The notes below the pieces were generated by a model. That model was not told the origin of the DNA. It did no database searches and saw nothing but the letters and a program-made list of their open reading frames with translations. Made by a program: the position numbers and the translations under genes. A stretch of DNA of 62,975 nt from assembly GCA_905479575.1 (NCBI GenBank), contig CAJQNB010000024.1, positions 1 to 62,975 of the forward strand. Reading direction: 5' to 3'. Position 1 is the first letter of the stretch, and the number at the start of each line of letters is the position of its first letter. Origin of the DNA: an uncultured Pseudophaeobacter sp. GTDB lineage: Bacteria > Pseudomonadota > Alphaproteobacteria > Rhodobacterales > Rhodobacteraceae. This document shows, piece after piece, positions 26,962 to 35,779 of this stretch.

Positions 26962-27978
26962 TTAGCGGAAAGGAGGCGCGTACAGCAGGCCGCCTTTGGT
27001 CCACTGTGCGTTCAGGCCACGTGCCAGACCGATAGGTGTTGCTTCACCGATGTTATCAGCAAAGACTTCACCGTAGTTACCGCCAGCAGCGATCGCGTTC
27101 TTGCCCCAGTCAGCCGACAGACCAAGCATCTCACCCAGGGTACCTTCGGTTCCCAGGAGACGGTTGATTTCAGGGTTGTTGGTGCCAGCCGCCATCTCAT
27201 TGATGTTGGCCGAAGTGACGCCCAGCTCTTCAGCTGCGATCAACGCGTTCAAAGTCCAGCGCACAACGTCGCCCCACTCGTGGTCGCCATGACGAACCAG
27301 CGGGCCCAGAGGCTCTTTGGAGATGATTTCGGGCAGCAGGGTGTGTGCATCTGGTGCTTCGAATGTGGCACGGGTTGCGGCCAGACCGGAGGCATCGGTG
27401 GTGTACACGTCACAGGCACCAGCCAGATACTGCTGCTGTGCTTCAGCGTTGGTTTCGATTGGAACAGGCTCATAAGAGATGTTGTTCGAGCGGAAGAAGT
27501 CCGCCAGGTTCAGCTCGGTAGTGGTACCAGTCTGAATGCAGACAGTGGCGCCATCGAGTTCTTTGGCCGAGGAAACACCCAGCTCTTTAGGAACCATGAA
27601 GCCCTGACCGTCGTAATAGTTCACGCCAGTGAATTCGAACTTCAGGTCAACATCGCGCGAAAAGGTCCAGGTGGTGTTCCGGGCCAGCATGTCGATTTCG
27701 CCAGACGCCAGCGCGGTAAAGCGGGTCTTGCCAGTTGTTGGCACGAATTCGACAGCGGTGGCATCGCCCAGTACAGCGGCTGCAACAGCGCGACATACGG
27801 CAACGTCAAAGCCTTCCCATTCGCCGCTGGCATTTGGAGCCGCAAAGCCCACCAGACCGGTGGTGACGCCGCAGTTCAGTTTGCCGCGGGCTTTGACGTC
27901 GTCCAGAGTGCCAGCCGCAGCTGCACCAGCAGACAGACCAGCAATGGTCAGCGCGCCCAAAATTACGGTATTTTTCAT
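26962..27978 (-). CDS. bztA: amino-acid ABC transporter substrate-binding protein BztA
   Basis: A 338-residue periplasmic binding protein for Glu/Gln/Asp/Asn. The start at 27978 opens a signal peptide MKNTVILGALTIAGLSAGAA ending before GTLDDVKARGKLNCGV. The family-3 binding fold includes GFAAPNASGEWEGFDVAVC with the substrate-contacting region and LARNTTWTFSRDVDLKFEFT. A frame extension to 28002 adds eight residues without a signal. It heads the operon, and its 3' hairpin separates it from bztB. Confidence 0.94.
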   Translation of the reverse strand: MKNTVILGALTIAGLSAGAAAAGTLDDVKARGKLNCGVTTGLVGFAAPNASGEWEGFDVAVCRAVAAAVLGDATAVEFVPTTGKTRFTALASGEIDMLARNTTWTFSRDVDLKFEFTGVNYYDGQGFMVPKELGVSSAKELDGATVCIQTGTTTELNLADFFRSNNISYEPVPIETNAEAQQQYLAGACDVYTTDASGLAATRATFEAPDAHTLLPEIISKEPLGPLVRHGDHEWGDVVRWTLNALIAAEELGVTSANINEMAAGTNNPEINRLLGTEGTLGEMLGLSADWGKNAIAAGGNYGEVFADNIGEATPIGLARGLNAQWTKGGLLYAPPFR

Positions 27979-28208
27979 ATTTACCTCTTCCTGATTTTCC
28001 ACCTATTGCGGTGGTTTTTTTTGCCCGACACAGGGGTGCCGGAAATGGTGTGAACTGGGGTGAAACCCCAATTCGTACAGGGAGTTTGGGCGCATTCATC
28101 AACAAACGTCAAGTGTGTGATCATGAATTTCGATGTCCGCATAGCGAACTCTGCACTAATAGATACAAAATTTCTGAATAGTGATCAGTCTCGCAATTTG
28201 CTGTCTTC

Positions 28209-28913
28209 TTAACAAATGTCGTAGAAACTTTTTGCGTGTAGAAAGGCGGATCGCTTCAACTCTGCAGTCTCTTGCGCCTCCTCATCGACACCCCATTGTT
28301 CTTCTTGCCAGGTCTCGTCCAGGCGCGATATCTGCCAAATATCATCCGCTGTGCGCCAATTATGGGCAGCCGCAAAGCCCAGGACCAGGGATCCGGACAT
28401 CGAAACCAGGTCGTGAAAGGCCGCGAGTTGGAAATTGTTCAGATCGTGAACCGCATCGCGCAAGACCGACAGGGCCGCAGGATTCTGCCGCGCATGCAGC
28501 AGGCCCTGGCGGGTTTCAAGCCGCGCACCCAGGGTATCTTTGGCCCAATCCAAGGCAGGGTCCCAATGCGCGGCCTGACGCGCCACCAGCTCCTGCGGGC
28601 TGTCCGCGCGGTAGCACAACAGGTCCGAATCGCCATAATCCGCCAGCATGTCGGCGACTTCAGCATGCTGATTCGCGACCTTATCAATGGCGGCATTGGC
28701 CGAGCGGGTATAGGGCATGGTTTCGGGATTGATCCCTTCCACCTGCGCATCCCACTCCGCAGCAATCGCCTCTGCCATCTCAAGACTGGGCAGGGTCAGG
28801 GAAACCTTCGCAGGTGTCTTTACCCCGCGCCCATCCAATAGAACCGAGAATCCGCCATCAACTTCGACCGCAGAGACCTCTTTCCAGAACCGCTTTTGCT
28901 TCCAATCACTCAT
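28209..28913 (-). CDS. ATP12-family F1-ATPase assembly chaperone
   Basis: A 234-residue protein starting MSDWKQKRFWKEVSAVEVDG and containing LDGRGVKTPAKVSLTLPSLE, EWDAQVEGINPETMPYTRSA and LLCYRADSPQELVARQAAHW, all characteristic of ATP12. In alphaproteobacteria and mitochondria ATP12 binds the F1 alpha subunit before ATP synthase assembly. It is last in a minus-strand run crcB-rluA-HAD-ATP12, 3 bp after the HAD gene. Confidence 0.94.
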   Translation of the reverse strand: MSDWKQKRFWKEVSAVEVDGGFSVLLDGRGVKTPAKVSLTLPSLEMAEAIAAEWDAQVEGINPETMPYTRSANAAIDKVANQHAEVADMLADYGDSDLLCYRADSPQELVARQAAHWDPALDWAKDTLGARLETRQGLLHARQNPAALSVLRDAVHDLNNFQLAAFHDLVSMSGSLVLGFAAAHNWRTADDIWQISRLDETWQEEQWGVDEEAQETAELKRSAFLHAKSFYDIC

Positions 28914-28916
28914 CTC

Positions 28917-29585
28917 TCATGTCTTCCAGATCTGTTGCAACAAGGGCGCCAACTGGTCAAAACTGCTGATGATATGATCCGCCCCCAGCTCAGCCGCCGG
29001 ATGATAGCCCCAGTCAACTGCGATGGTGCGGACGCCAGCGGCGCGCCCCATATCAATGTCAAAACTCGTGTCACCGATCATCACCGCATCTGCAGGTTCA
29101 ACACCGGTTTCAGCCAGCGCAGTCAAAATCATCGACGGGTGCGGTTTGGAGGGATGGTGATCCGCAACCTGCCGGGTGACAAAACAGTCTAACCCGTGGG
29201 CGGCAATCAAGGCATCCAATCCACGTTGTGATTTGCCCGTCGCGACCCCAAGCAGATACTCTGGCACCGCATGTAGCTGCGCCAGAACTTCGGCAGCGCC
29301 CGGAAACAGCGGCGAATGCCCTGCTCCCTGCGCCAGCCGTTTGTCCATATAGGCTTGCTTGTAGCCCGCGACCAACTGCGCCCGCACCTCTGAAGGGTGG
29401 CTCGGCGCCAGCTGGTCCATCGCCAAAGGCAGTGACAATCCTACAATAGACAGGATCTCAGCCCGCGCCGGGACCACCAGCCCCTGCCCCTCAAAGGCAA
29501 AACGCATGGCCGCTGCGATGGCGTCCTGACTGTCCGCCAGGGTGCCATCCACATCAAACAGGATCAGCCGCAGGTCTGCGCTCAC
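28917..29585 (-). CDS. HAD-IA family hydrolase
   Basis: A 222-residue HAD phosphatase. Motif I is LFDVDGTLADSQDAI with the nucleophile Asp, motif II lies in GVATGKSQRGLD, and motifs III/IV are in HPSKPHPSMIL and MIGDTSFDIDMGRAAG. The cap type and length suit Gph/PGP-like enzymes, but the substrate is not determined. It overlaps the pseudouridine synthase stop by ATGA and is followed after 3 bp by ATP12. Confidence 0.9.
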   Translation of the reverse strand: MSADLRLILFDVDGTLADSQDAIAAAMRFAFEGQGLVVPARAEILSIVGLSLPLAMDQLAPSHPSEVRAQLVAGYKQAYMDKRLAQGAGHSPLFPGAAEVLAQLHAVPEYLLGVATGKSQRGLDALIAAHGLDCFVTRQVADHHPSKPHPSMILTALAETGVEPADAVMIGDTSFDIDMGRAAGVRTIAVDWGYHPAAELGADHIISSFDQLAPLLQQIWKT

Positions 29586-30628
29586 ATCAGCCCCTCAAAC
29601 GGGTCATCTGCCGCCAGGTCTTCGGTCCAGCCAAAGGTCTCCCAGCTCTCCTTCATGTGATCCGGCAGCTCCGCCGTCATCACGATGTCTTTCTTGGTGG
29701 TTGGGTGTTCAAACACCAGACGACGGGCGTGCAGATGAAGCTTTTTGCTGATCACACCGCCCAGCTGAGCCCCCCAGCCATCGCCCAGGTTTTCCTGACC
29801 CGAGCCACCGTATTTGCCGTCGCCAATAATCGGATGGCCAATCTCTGCCATATGTGCCCGCAGCTGATGGGTGCGCCCGGTGACCGGCTCCATCGCAACC
29901 CAAGAGGCCCGTCCCGCCACCCGGTACAGGGTGGCGTAATAGGTATGGGCCCGCTTGGCGCCTGGGGTTCTGTCGATCTCATTGGGATGCACGGCGATCA
30001 TTTTTTCGCCCTCCCCGCTGGCGCCATGTCCGCCTGCCTTGACCAGACCTGCCTTGATCTCGCCCAGGTAGGGCGTCGGAACGCCCGCAACCAGCGCCCA
30101 GTAGATCTTGCGGGTGTTGCGATGGCGAAAGGCCGCTGTCAGCGACTTGGCCGCCAGCCGGTTGCGCGCCAGCACCAGAACACCAGAGGTATCCTTGTCG
30201 AGACGATGCACCAGACGGGGCTTTTCCTCTGCATCAAAACGCAGGGCATCCGCCAGGCCATCGACGTGCTTGGTGGTGCCGCTGCCACCCTGCACCGCCA
30301 GACCCGCCGGTTTGTTCAGCACGATGACATCGTCATCTTTGTAAATGACACAGCCCCGGATCATCTTGGCGTCGGCCTCGGAAATCCGCGCCACACGGGG
30401 GGCTGCCGGTTTCAAATCCGACTCCGCCAGGGGTGGCACCCGCACCACCTGCCCGGCTGCAACCCGCGTATTGGCCTTGACCCGCCCACCATCCAGACGC
30501 AGCTCGCCCTTGCGGCACATCTTCTCAATCCGGCCCTGGTTCACATGGGGGAACAACCGACGCAGCCAACGGTCGATCCGCTGGTCGTCATCCGCCTCGG
30601 CTACGGTAATCATCTGTACGCCGCTCAT
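29582..30628 (-). CDS. RluA family pseudouridine synthase (RluC-like)
   Basis: A 348-residue enzyme that isomerises uridines in 23S rRNA. An S4 RNA-binding domain (about 14-75, RIDRWLRRLFPHVNQGRIEK) precedes the catalytic domain with HRLDKDTSGVLVLAR, whose Asp is the nucleophile, and GRTHQLRAHMAEIGHPIIGD. I use the ATG at 30628 (MSGVQMITV); the open frame reaches 30652. It overlaps crcB and the HAD gene by four bases each, giving a tightly coupled unit. Confidence 0.93.
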   Translation of the reverse strand: MSGVQMITVAEADDDQRIDRWLRRLFPHVNQGRIEKMCRKGELRLDGGRVKANTRVAAGQVVRVPPLAESDLKPAAPRVARISEADAKMIRGCVIYKDDDVIVLNKPAGLAVQGGSGTTKHVDGLADALRFDAEEKPRLVHRLDKDTSGVLVLARNRLAAKSLTAAFRHRNTRKIYWALVAGVPTPYLGEIKAGLVKAGGHGASGEGEKMIAVHPNEIDRTPGAKRAHTYYATLYRVAGRASWVAMEPVTGRTHQLRAHMAEIGHPIIGDGKYGGSGQENLGDGWGAQLGGVISKKLHLHARRLVFEHPTTKKDIVMTAELPDHMKESWETFGWTEDLAADDPFEGLM

Positions 30629-31008
30629 GCGAACACTCCTCTTGCGAGCCAAAGGCCCAAAAACAATCCGCCAACCGACAGGCCAACAGAAAGCAAAACA
30701 TAGACCGCAGCCTGCCCCAGGGCGCCACGCTCAATCAGATTGGCCGTCTCCAGCGAGAAAGCCGAAAAGGTGGTAAAACCACCCAGAAAGCCGGTCATCA
30801 CCAAGGGGCTAAGGTGAGTCACCCCTTTTTGGGCCGCCACCACCACAAAGACCCCCATCAAAAAGGAGCCAATCACATTCACCGAGATAATGGCGAGCGG
30901 AAACTCCTGATGGCCAACCAGGCGCAAAACACCCAGGCCCGTCAGATAGCGCAGCACCGCTCCGCAGGCGCCGCCAAGGGCGACCAGAGATACCGTTGAA
31001 ATCATCAA
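30625..31008 (-). CDS. crcB: fluoride ion channel CrcB/Fluc
   Basis: A 127-residue four-helix membrane protein. The signature GGACGAVLRYLTG near the N-terminus, the Asn in NVIGSFLMG and the GFLGGFTTFSAFSLE segment (Na+ site and fluoride-lining Phe box) are all present. Fluc channels dimerise antiparallel and export fluoride. It overlaps the rluA-type start. No fluoride riboswitch could be recognised upstream. Confidence 0.94.
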   Translation of the reverse strand: MMISTVSLVALGGACGAVLRYLTGLGVLRLVGHQEFPLAIISVNVIGSFLMGVFVVVAAQKGVTHLSPLVMTGFLGGFTTFSAFSLETANLIERGALGQAAVYVLLSVGLSVGGLFLGLWLARGVFA

Positions 31009-31367
31009 GGGTCTGTGGCGCGACCGGAACAGGATGTCAAGTTTTAGCCGCTATGCAGCACGTCCCCTGCCTCACATCCGAACAGCTGGGACACTCGCCC
31101 CAAAAAAAACCAAACAGGGGAGACATGAAAACAACACCTATAATCACTGCATTGACCTGCCAGGGCAAAGCCGAGCAGGCTGAACGCCACTCTGACCCAT
31201 TTGTCCAAGACGGCAAAACGGATGCGGGCAAAACACGACGGTTCAAATTTACGGCGATTGATTGCAGTTCACGTCAATAAGGCCCCCCAGAAGATGCCCC
31301 CTTCCGCTTCATCTTTCCCAAAATACCTCCGCCGGAGGCTGCGGTTTTCCAGCAGGGAAAGCCGCTT
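31009..31367. other. intergenic region without a recognised gene
   Basis: The 359 bp between crcB and rarA carry only short open frames with no family resemblance. Upstream of crcB I see no fluoride-riboswitch consensus. Part of this stretch must hold the crcB promoter. Confidence 0.6.
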
Positions 31368-32687
31368 TTATGAGTTGCGCTGCAATCGAAGCTTGGCAAA
31401 ATACTCTGATCGCCGTTTCAACTCGCGCTCAAAGCCGCGCTCCACTGGCTGGTACAGCACGGGGCGGCGCACCCCATCGGGAAAGTAGTTCTGTCCCGAA
31501 AACCCATCCTCGGCATCATGGTCGTAGGCATAGCCATCGCCATAGCCTTGTTCCGCCATCAGCTTGGTTGGCGCATTCATGATATGTTTAGGTGGCGGTG
31601 CTGATCCGGTTTCCTTGGCCAGACGACGTGCCGCCTTGATGCCGACATAGACCGCGTTGGATTTGGGGGCCAGCGCCAGATAGACCGCCGCATTGGCCAG
31701 AGCCAGCTCGCCTTCGGGGCTGCCTAGGCGCTCATAGGTGTTCCAGGCATTCAGGCAAACCGTGTTGGCCTGTGGATCCGCCAGACCGATATCCTCGGTC
31801 GACATCATGGTTAGGCGCCGGGCCAGGAATCGCGGATCCTCGCCGCCCTCCAGCATCCGCCCCAACCAATACAGCGCCGCGTCCGGATCGGACCCCCGGA
31901 TGGATTTATGCAGTGCCGATATGAGATTATAGTGCTCGTCACCGGATTTGTCATATTTGGAGGCCCGTCGCATCAACCGGGTTGCCAGGGCCTCGCGCCC
32001 CAGCGGGATGTCCACCCGCCAGGCCGCAACCTGTTCAATCAGGTTGAGCAGCGTACGCCCGTCGCCATCGGCCATTTCATGCAGCGCATCCCGCGCCTCA
32101 CCACTCAGCGGCAGCGCTTTGCCCAACTCCCGCTCGGCCCGCTGGGTCAACAACTCCAGATCCACCAGCGACAACCGCTCCAGCACCAGGACCTGCGACC
32201 GCGACAGCACAGCGGCGTTCAGCTCAAACGAGGGGTTTTCAGTAGTGGCGCCAACCAACAAGATGGTGCCATCTTCCATATAGGGCAAAAACCCATCCTG
32301 CTGCGCCTTGTTGAAGCGATGGATCTCATCGACGAACAGCAGCGTGCCCTGACCATTTTGGCGCCGGATCTTGGCGGCCTCAAACACCTTGCGCAGGTCT
32401 GGCACCCCGGTAAAAATCGCCGAGATCTGGACAAAATGCAGATCCGTTTCCCGTGCCAGCAACCGCGCGATGGTGGTTTTCCCCACCCCGGGCGGACCCC
32501 AGAAAATCAACGACGACAACGAGCCCGAGGACAGCATCACCCCCAGCGGCGCCTCTTCGCCCAGGACCTGCGCCTGGCCGATCACCTCTGCCAGCGATTT
32601 GGGGCGCAAACGATCCGCCAGCGGCCTGTTTACCTCGGCAGCCGCTTCAGCTTCGGGCTTTGCATCACTGTCAAATAGATCCGCCAT
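31368..32687 (-). CDS. rarA: replication-associated recombination protein RarA (MgsA)
   Basis: A 439-residue AAA+ ATPase related to clamp loaders and RuvB that acts at stalled forks. Walker A reads WGPPGVGKTTIARL, Walker B LLFVDEIHRFNKAQQD, sensor 1 LVGATTENPSFELN, and the C-terminal MgsA region has LARRLTMMSTEDIGLADPQA and PPPKHIMNAPTKLM. It is complete. It ends 3 bp after the degP-type gene on the same strand, so cotranscription is likely. Confidence 0.95.
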   Translation of the reverse strand: MADLFDSDAKPEAEAAAEVNRPLADRLRPKSLAEVIGQAQVLGEEAPLGVMLSSGSLSSLIFWGPPGVGKTTIARLLARETDLHFVQISAIFTGVPDLRKVFEAAKIRRQNGQGTLLFVDEIHRFNKAQQDGFLPYMEDGTILLVGATTENPSFELNAAVLSRSQVLVLERLSLVDLELLTQRAERELGKALPLSGEARDALHEMADGDGRTLLNLIEQVAAWRVDIPLGREALATRLMRRASKYDKSGDEHYNLISALHKSIRGSDPDAALYWLGRMLEGGEDPRFLARRLTMMSTEDIGLADPQANTVCLNAWNTYERLGSPEGELALANAAVYLALAPKSNAVYVGIKAARRLAKETGSAPPPKHIMNAPTKLMAEQGYGDGYAYDHDAEDGFSGQNYFPDGVRRPVLYQPVERGFERELKRRSEYFAKLRLQRNS

Positions 32688-32690
32688 CGC

Positions 32691-34097
32691 TCAGCGCCGC
32701 ATATGCAGGCTGACCCGCTGCCCACGCCGGTTCAGATCAAACCGAAGACGGCGACCGGCCTGCTCCAGCAGAGCTGGCACATCTTCGGAGGAGGTCACCT
32801 CCTTGCCATTGATGGCCAGCAGGATATCGCCCGCTTTGATCCCGGCGCGCGCCGCGTAGGGGCCTGGATCCAGCACCGCAACCCCAGTGGCCGAAAGCGG
32901 CAGCTGCAGACGAACAATGGCAACAGGGTTGATCAAGCCGACGGTCAGCCCCGGCAACACACTGTTTTCATTCATTACCACAGACCGCGTCGGCGGGTCA
33001 TTGGGGGCGGTAAACATCTCTACCACCAGAGTTTCGCGTATGTCACCGCGCAGCCGTGTCACCATCGAGGTACCATCCAGACCAGCCACCGACATGCGAA
33101 ACACCATTTCCGAAGGAGAATTCACCACCTGGCCATCCACGTCTGTAATCACATCGCCGACCTCAAATCCTGCCTTGGCAAAGGGGCTTTGCGGATGCAA
33201 TTCAGAGATAACCATTCCTTCAGGCAGATCCATACCCAAGGAGGCTGCCAGATCCGCATCCACCGGCTGGCCCGCCATACCGGCCCAGGGGCGCTGAAAG
33301 CCCTCCGAGCCAGCCTGCGCCTGTTTGACAAACTCACGCACCAAATTGGCCGGAATGGCAAAGCCGATGCCGTTGGAGCCGCCAGAGCGGCTGAGAATAC
33401 GGGTATTGATGCCGATGAGATCGCCATTCACATCAATCAACGCACCGCCCGAGTTACCCGGGTTGATCGGCGCATCGGTCTGAATGTAATAGCCAAAGCC
33501 CTCCCCCGAGGCGGTGCCACTGCGCGCCAAGCCCGAGACAATGCCGCTGCTCACGGTCTGGCCAACGCCAAAGGGGTTACCGATGGCCAAGGCCAGCTCG
33601 CCAACTTCGACTTCGTCACTGTTGCGCAGGGTCAAAAACGGCAGATCTGCGGCGTCTTCCAGCTGCAAAATGGCCAGATCGCTTGCCTGATCGGCCAGGA
33701 CGACGCGGGCCTCATATTCGCGCTTATCCGTGGTCACCACCCGAATTTCAGTCGCCATCGCCACCACGTGGTAGTTTGAAACAATGATGCCGTCCTGTGA
33801 CAGAATCACCCCTGACCCGAGTGAGCTTTCAACCCGTGGGCGCGGGTTGGAAAAGTTGCGGAAGAAATCCTCAAAGAAGGGATCGTTCATAAAGGGAGAG
33901 CGCTGGTGTTGCTGGCGCACGATCTTGGCGTAGATATTCACCACCGCTGGCGCCGCCTGCTTGACCAGGGGCGCAAACCCAAGCGAGATTTCGGTCTGGG
34001 ATTGCGGCACACGGGTTTCCGCCTGCGCTGGGAGCCCTACAGCGAGAGCAAGAACCAAAGATAGGGCAAAGCGGGCGAAAGAAGCAGTACGGATCAT
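32691..34097 (-). CDS. DegP/DegQ-type periplasmic serine protease
   Basis: A 468-residue trypsin-like protease with two PDZ domains. A signal peptide ends at AQAE (about 26). The triad is His110 in IVSNYHVV, Asp140 in SDLAIL and Ser216 in NPGNSGGALID. The PDZ regions follow (about 270-360 and 385-465, the second with ARAGIKAGDILLAINGKEV). Members degrade or refold misfolded envelope proteins. Between the two PDZ domains the loop is short, nearer DegQ than E. coli DegP. A weak hairpin lies upstream at 34165-34186. Confidence 0.93.
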   Translation of the reverse strand: MIRTASFARFALSLVLALAVGLPAQAETRVPQSQTEISLGFAPLVKQAAPAVVNIYAKIVRQQHQRSPFMNDPFFEDFFRNFSNPRPRVESSLGSGVILSQDGIIVSNYHVVAMATEIRVVTTDKREYEARVVLADQASDLAILQLEDAADLPFLTLRNSDEVEVGELALAIGNPFGVGQTVSSGIVSGLARSGTASGEGFGYYIQTDAPINPGNSGGALIDVNGDLIGINTRILSRSGGSNGIGFAIPANLVREFVKQAQAGSEGFQRPWAGMAGQPVDADLAASLGMDLPEGMVISELHPQSPFAKAGFEVGDVITDVDGQVVNSPSEMVFRMSVAGLDGTSMVTRLRGDIRETLVVEMFTAPNDPPTRSVVMNENSVLPGLTVGLINPVAIVRLQLPLSATGVAVLDPGPYAARAGIKAGDILLAINGKEVTSSEDVPALLEQAGRRLRFDLNRRGQRVSLHMRR

Positions 34098-34164
34098 GGG
34101 ATCTCCCGTAAAAGTGTTACTCTAGGATATGCTTCTGCCGAGGCCCAAATGCAAGCTTTGCCAA

Positions 34165-34186
34165 GGAGACCCGGTCTGGGTCCTCC
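34165..34186 (-). terminator. hairpin between aroG and degP-type genes
   Basis: GGAGACCC (34165-34172) can pair with GGGTCCTCC (34178-34186) with one bulge, followed on the minus strand by TTGGC. It lies 44 bp beyond the DAHP synthase stop and could end that transcript, though a U-tract is weak. Confidence 0.4.
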
Positions 34187-34229
34187 CAGTCCGACAACAG
34201 GACGGGAGCAACCCAGATCTGCGGTCGTT

Positions 34230-35300
34230 TCACCCCGCCATTTGATTGGGCCGTGCCCGGCGCGCTTTGACAGCATCCGCCAGCTTATGCAGTTCCGTCA
34301 CGGTGTCGTCCCAGCCAATGCAGCCGTCGGTGATCGACTGGCCGTAGGTCAGATCGCCCTTGCCCAGATCCTGACGCCCGGCGACCAGATGGCTCTCCAC
34401 CATAACCCCGGTGATACGCTGCTCGCCTGCCCGCAGCTGGTCACCGACATCCTGCAAAACCAGCGGCTGTTTGGCCGGATCTTTGTCGCTGTTGGCGTGG
34501 CTGGCGTCGATCATCACATGACCGCGAATACCGTCCTGTTCAGCCTTCTGACAGGCGGCATCGACTGAACCCGCATCATAGTTGGTCCCACCGCCGCCCC
34601 GCAGGATCAGGTGGCAATCCGGGTTGCCGCTGGTGGCCGCAATTGCCGCGCGACCATTTTTGGCCAAGGCCATGAAATGATGCGGATGCGCGGACGAGCG
34701 CACCGCATCAATGGCGATCTGCACATTGCCCCGGGTGCCATTTTTGAACCCCACAGGGCAACTGAGCCCCGAGGCCATCTCGCGGTGGATCTGGCTCTCG
34801 GTGGTGCGCGCACCAATAGCGGCCCAGGCCATCAGGTCCGACAGGTATTGCGGCACCGCCGTATCCAGGAATTCGGTCCCCACTGGTAGCCCCATCTGGT
34901 TGATATCAAGCAAAAGCTTGCGCGCCATCTCCAGCCCGTCATTGATACGGAAGGAACCATCCAGGCCGGGATCATTTACCAGCCCTTTCCAGCCGCTGAT
35001 AGTGCGGGGCTTTTCGAAATAGACCCGCATCACAATTTCCAACTCGCCCGCCAGCTCTTCGCGCAGGGGTTTTAGACGCGCAGCGTAGTCCAAGGCCGCC
35101 ACAGTATCATGAATCGAACAGGGGCCGACAACAACGACCAAGCGATCATCGGCGCCGCGCAGCACCTTTTGAATATCAGCGCGGCTATCCAACACGGTCT
35201 TGCTGGCCAGATCATTGCTGGGCAGTTTCTCTGCCAGCTCATCCGGCGAGATCAGCTCCTGCATATCGGTGATGCGGAGGTTTTCAATATGGGGTGTCAT
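34230..35300 (-). CDS. aroG: 3-deoxy-7-phosphoheptulonate (DAHP) synthase, class I
   Basis: A 356-residue enzyme condensing PEP and erythrose 4-phosphate, the first step of aromatic amino-acid synthesis. Class I (AroFGH-like) motifs include VVVGPCSIHDTVAALDYAAR, MRVYFEKPRTISGWKGLVND, GARTTESQIHREMASG and GFKNGTRGNVQIAIDAV. The metal and PEP-binding residues appear intact. It is preceded by an aromatic-rich leader peptide and terminator (35349-35486), so its expression is likely set by aromatic aminoacyl-tRNA levels. Which isozyme (Phe-, Tyr- or Trp-sensitive) it is cannot be told from the sequence; the aroG symbol is used generically. Confidence 0.94.
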   Translation of the reverse strand: MTPHIENLRITDMQELISPDELAEKLPSNDLASKTVLDSRADIQKVLRGADDRLVVVVGPCSIHDTVAALDYAARLKPLREELAGELEIVMRVYFEKPRTISGWKGLVNDPGLDGSFRINDGLEMARKLLLDINQMGLPVGTEFLDTAVPQYLSDLMAWAAIGARTTESQIHREMASGLSCPVGFKNGTRGNVQIAIDAVRSSAHPHHFMALAKNGRAAIAATSGNPDCHLILRGGGGTNYDAGSVDAACQKAEQDGIRGHVMIDASHANSDKDPAKQPLVLQDVGDQLRAGEQRITGVMVESHLVAGRQDLGKGDLTYGQSITDGCIGWDDTVTELHKLADAVKARRARPNQMAG

Positions 35301-35348
35301 AGTCCTAAGGTTCCTTGCGGGAGGCCCTTTTTGCGTGGCGGCGGATAC

Positions 35349-35377
35349 AAAAAAACCGCCATCTGCTGAGGGCGGTT
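35349..35377 (-). terminator. attenuator terminator upstream of DAHP synthase
   Basis: On the minus strand AACCGCC (35377-35371) pairs with GGCGGTT (35360-35354) around a ten-base loop, then a U-run (35355-35349). It lies 29 bp past the leader-peptide stop and 48 bp before the aroG start. A GGCGG segment at 35432-35436 could pair with CCGCC of the 5' arm as an antiterminator. Confidence 0.72.
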
Positions 35378-35405
35378 GGTGTGGTATCTGCTTTTGCGCA
35401 CTATG

Positions 35406-35486
35406 TCATCTGCACGCCAAGACCCCTCCGTCCGCCTGTCGGCCCGGATAAAAATAAAACCAGATTGCAGCATAGGTTTGGGTCAT
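35406..35486 (-). CDS. aromatic-rich leader peptide of the DAHP synthase gene
   Basis: A 26-codon open frame too short for routine calling: it starts ATG at 35486 and stops TGA at 35406. The peptide begins MTQTYAAIWFYFYPGRQADG; residues 9-13 are Trp-Phe-Tyr-Phe-Tyr, five aromatic residues in succession, with another Tyr at 5. This is the hallmark of a ribosome-stalling leader peptide. No convincing ribosome binding site precedes the ATG (CGCCCAC), so leaderless translation is possible. It is followed by a U-tailed hairpin ahead of aroG. Confidence 0.75.
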   Translation of the reverse strand: MTQTYAAIWFYFYPGRQADGGVLACR

Positions 35487-35742
35487 GTGGGCGAAGCTAG
35501 CGGAGATTCGCCAGACTGTCATCAGGAAAGTTGAAAGCGGTTTTTCAAAACCGCGCTAGCCAAGCTTTCGCAAGACCTCATCGAAAGGACAACGTCTGCT
35601 TTGAACCCGGAGTGCGCCCATATTTCACCACGGTGAAAGCCGTTTTTTACGAACCACTCTACAGTTTGCAAAAGCAAATTCAGATGGTCGGCTTTGTTCC
35701 CGCTCGGCAGCTGAGAATCTGAGGCGCATCGTTTGAGTTCTT
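35487..35742. other. intergenic region between phoD and the aroG leader
   Basis: About 256 bp with no gene. It must contain the promoter of the leader-aroG transcript. GCGGTTTT (35537-35544) and AAAACCGC (35547-35554) form an inverted repeat with a two-base gap, too short to name. No IS or tRNA is seen. Confidence 0.55.
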
Positions 35743-35766
35743 GAGGTGGCCCAAACAGGCCACCTC
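35743..35766 (-). terminator. hairpin just past the phoD stop
   Basis: GAGGTGGCC (35743-35751) pairs with GGCCACCTC (35758-35766) around CAAACA, 14 bp after the phoD stop. The minus-strand T-tract is poor (AAGAACTC), so termination may be inefficient. Confidence 0.5.
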
Positions 35767-35779
35767 AATCTTGGGCAGA

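Noticed and set aside
31009..31367. A fluoride riboswitch in front of crcB
   Set aside because: The conserved pseudoknot sequence could not be found.
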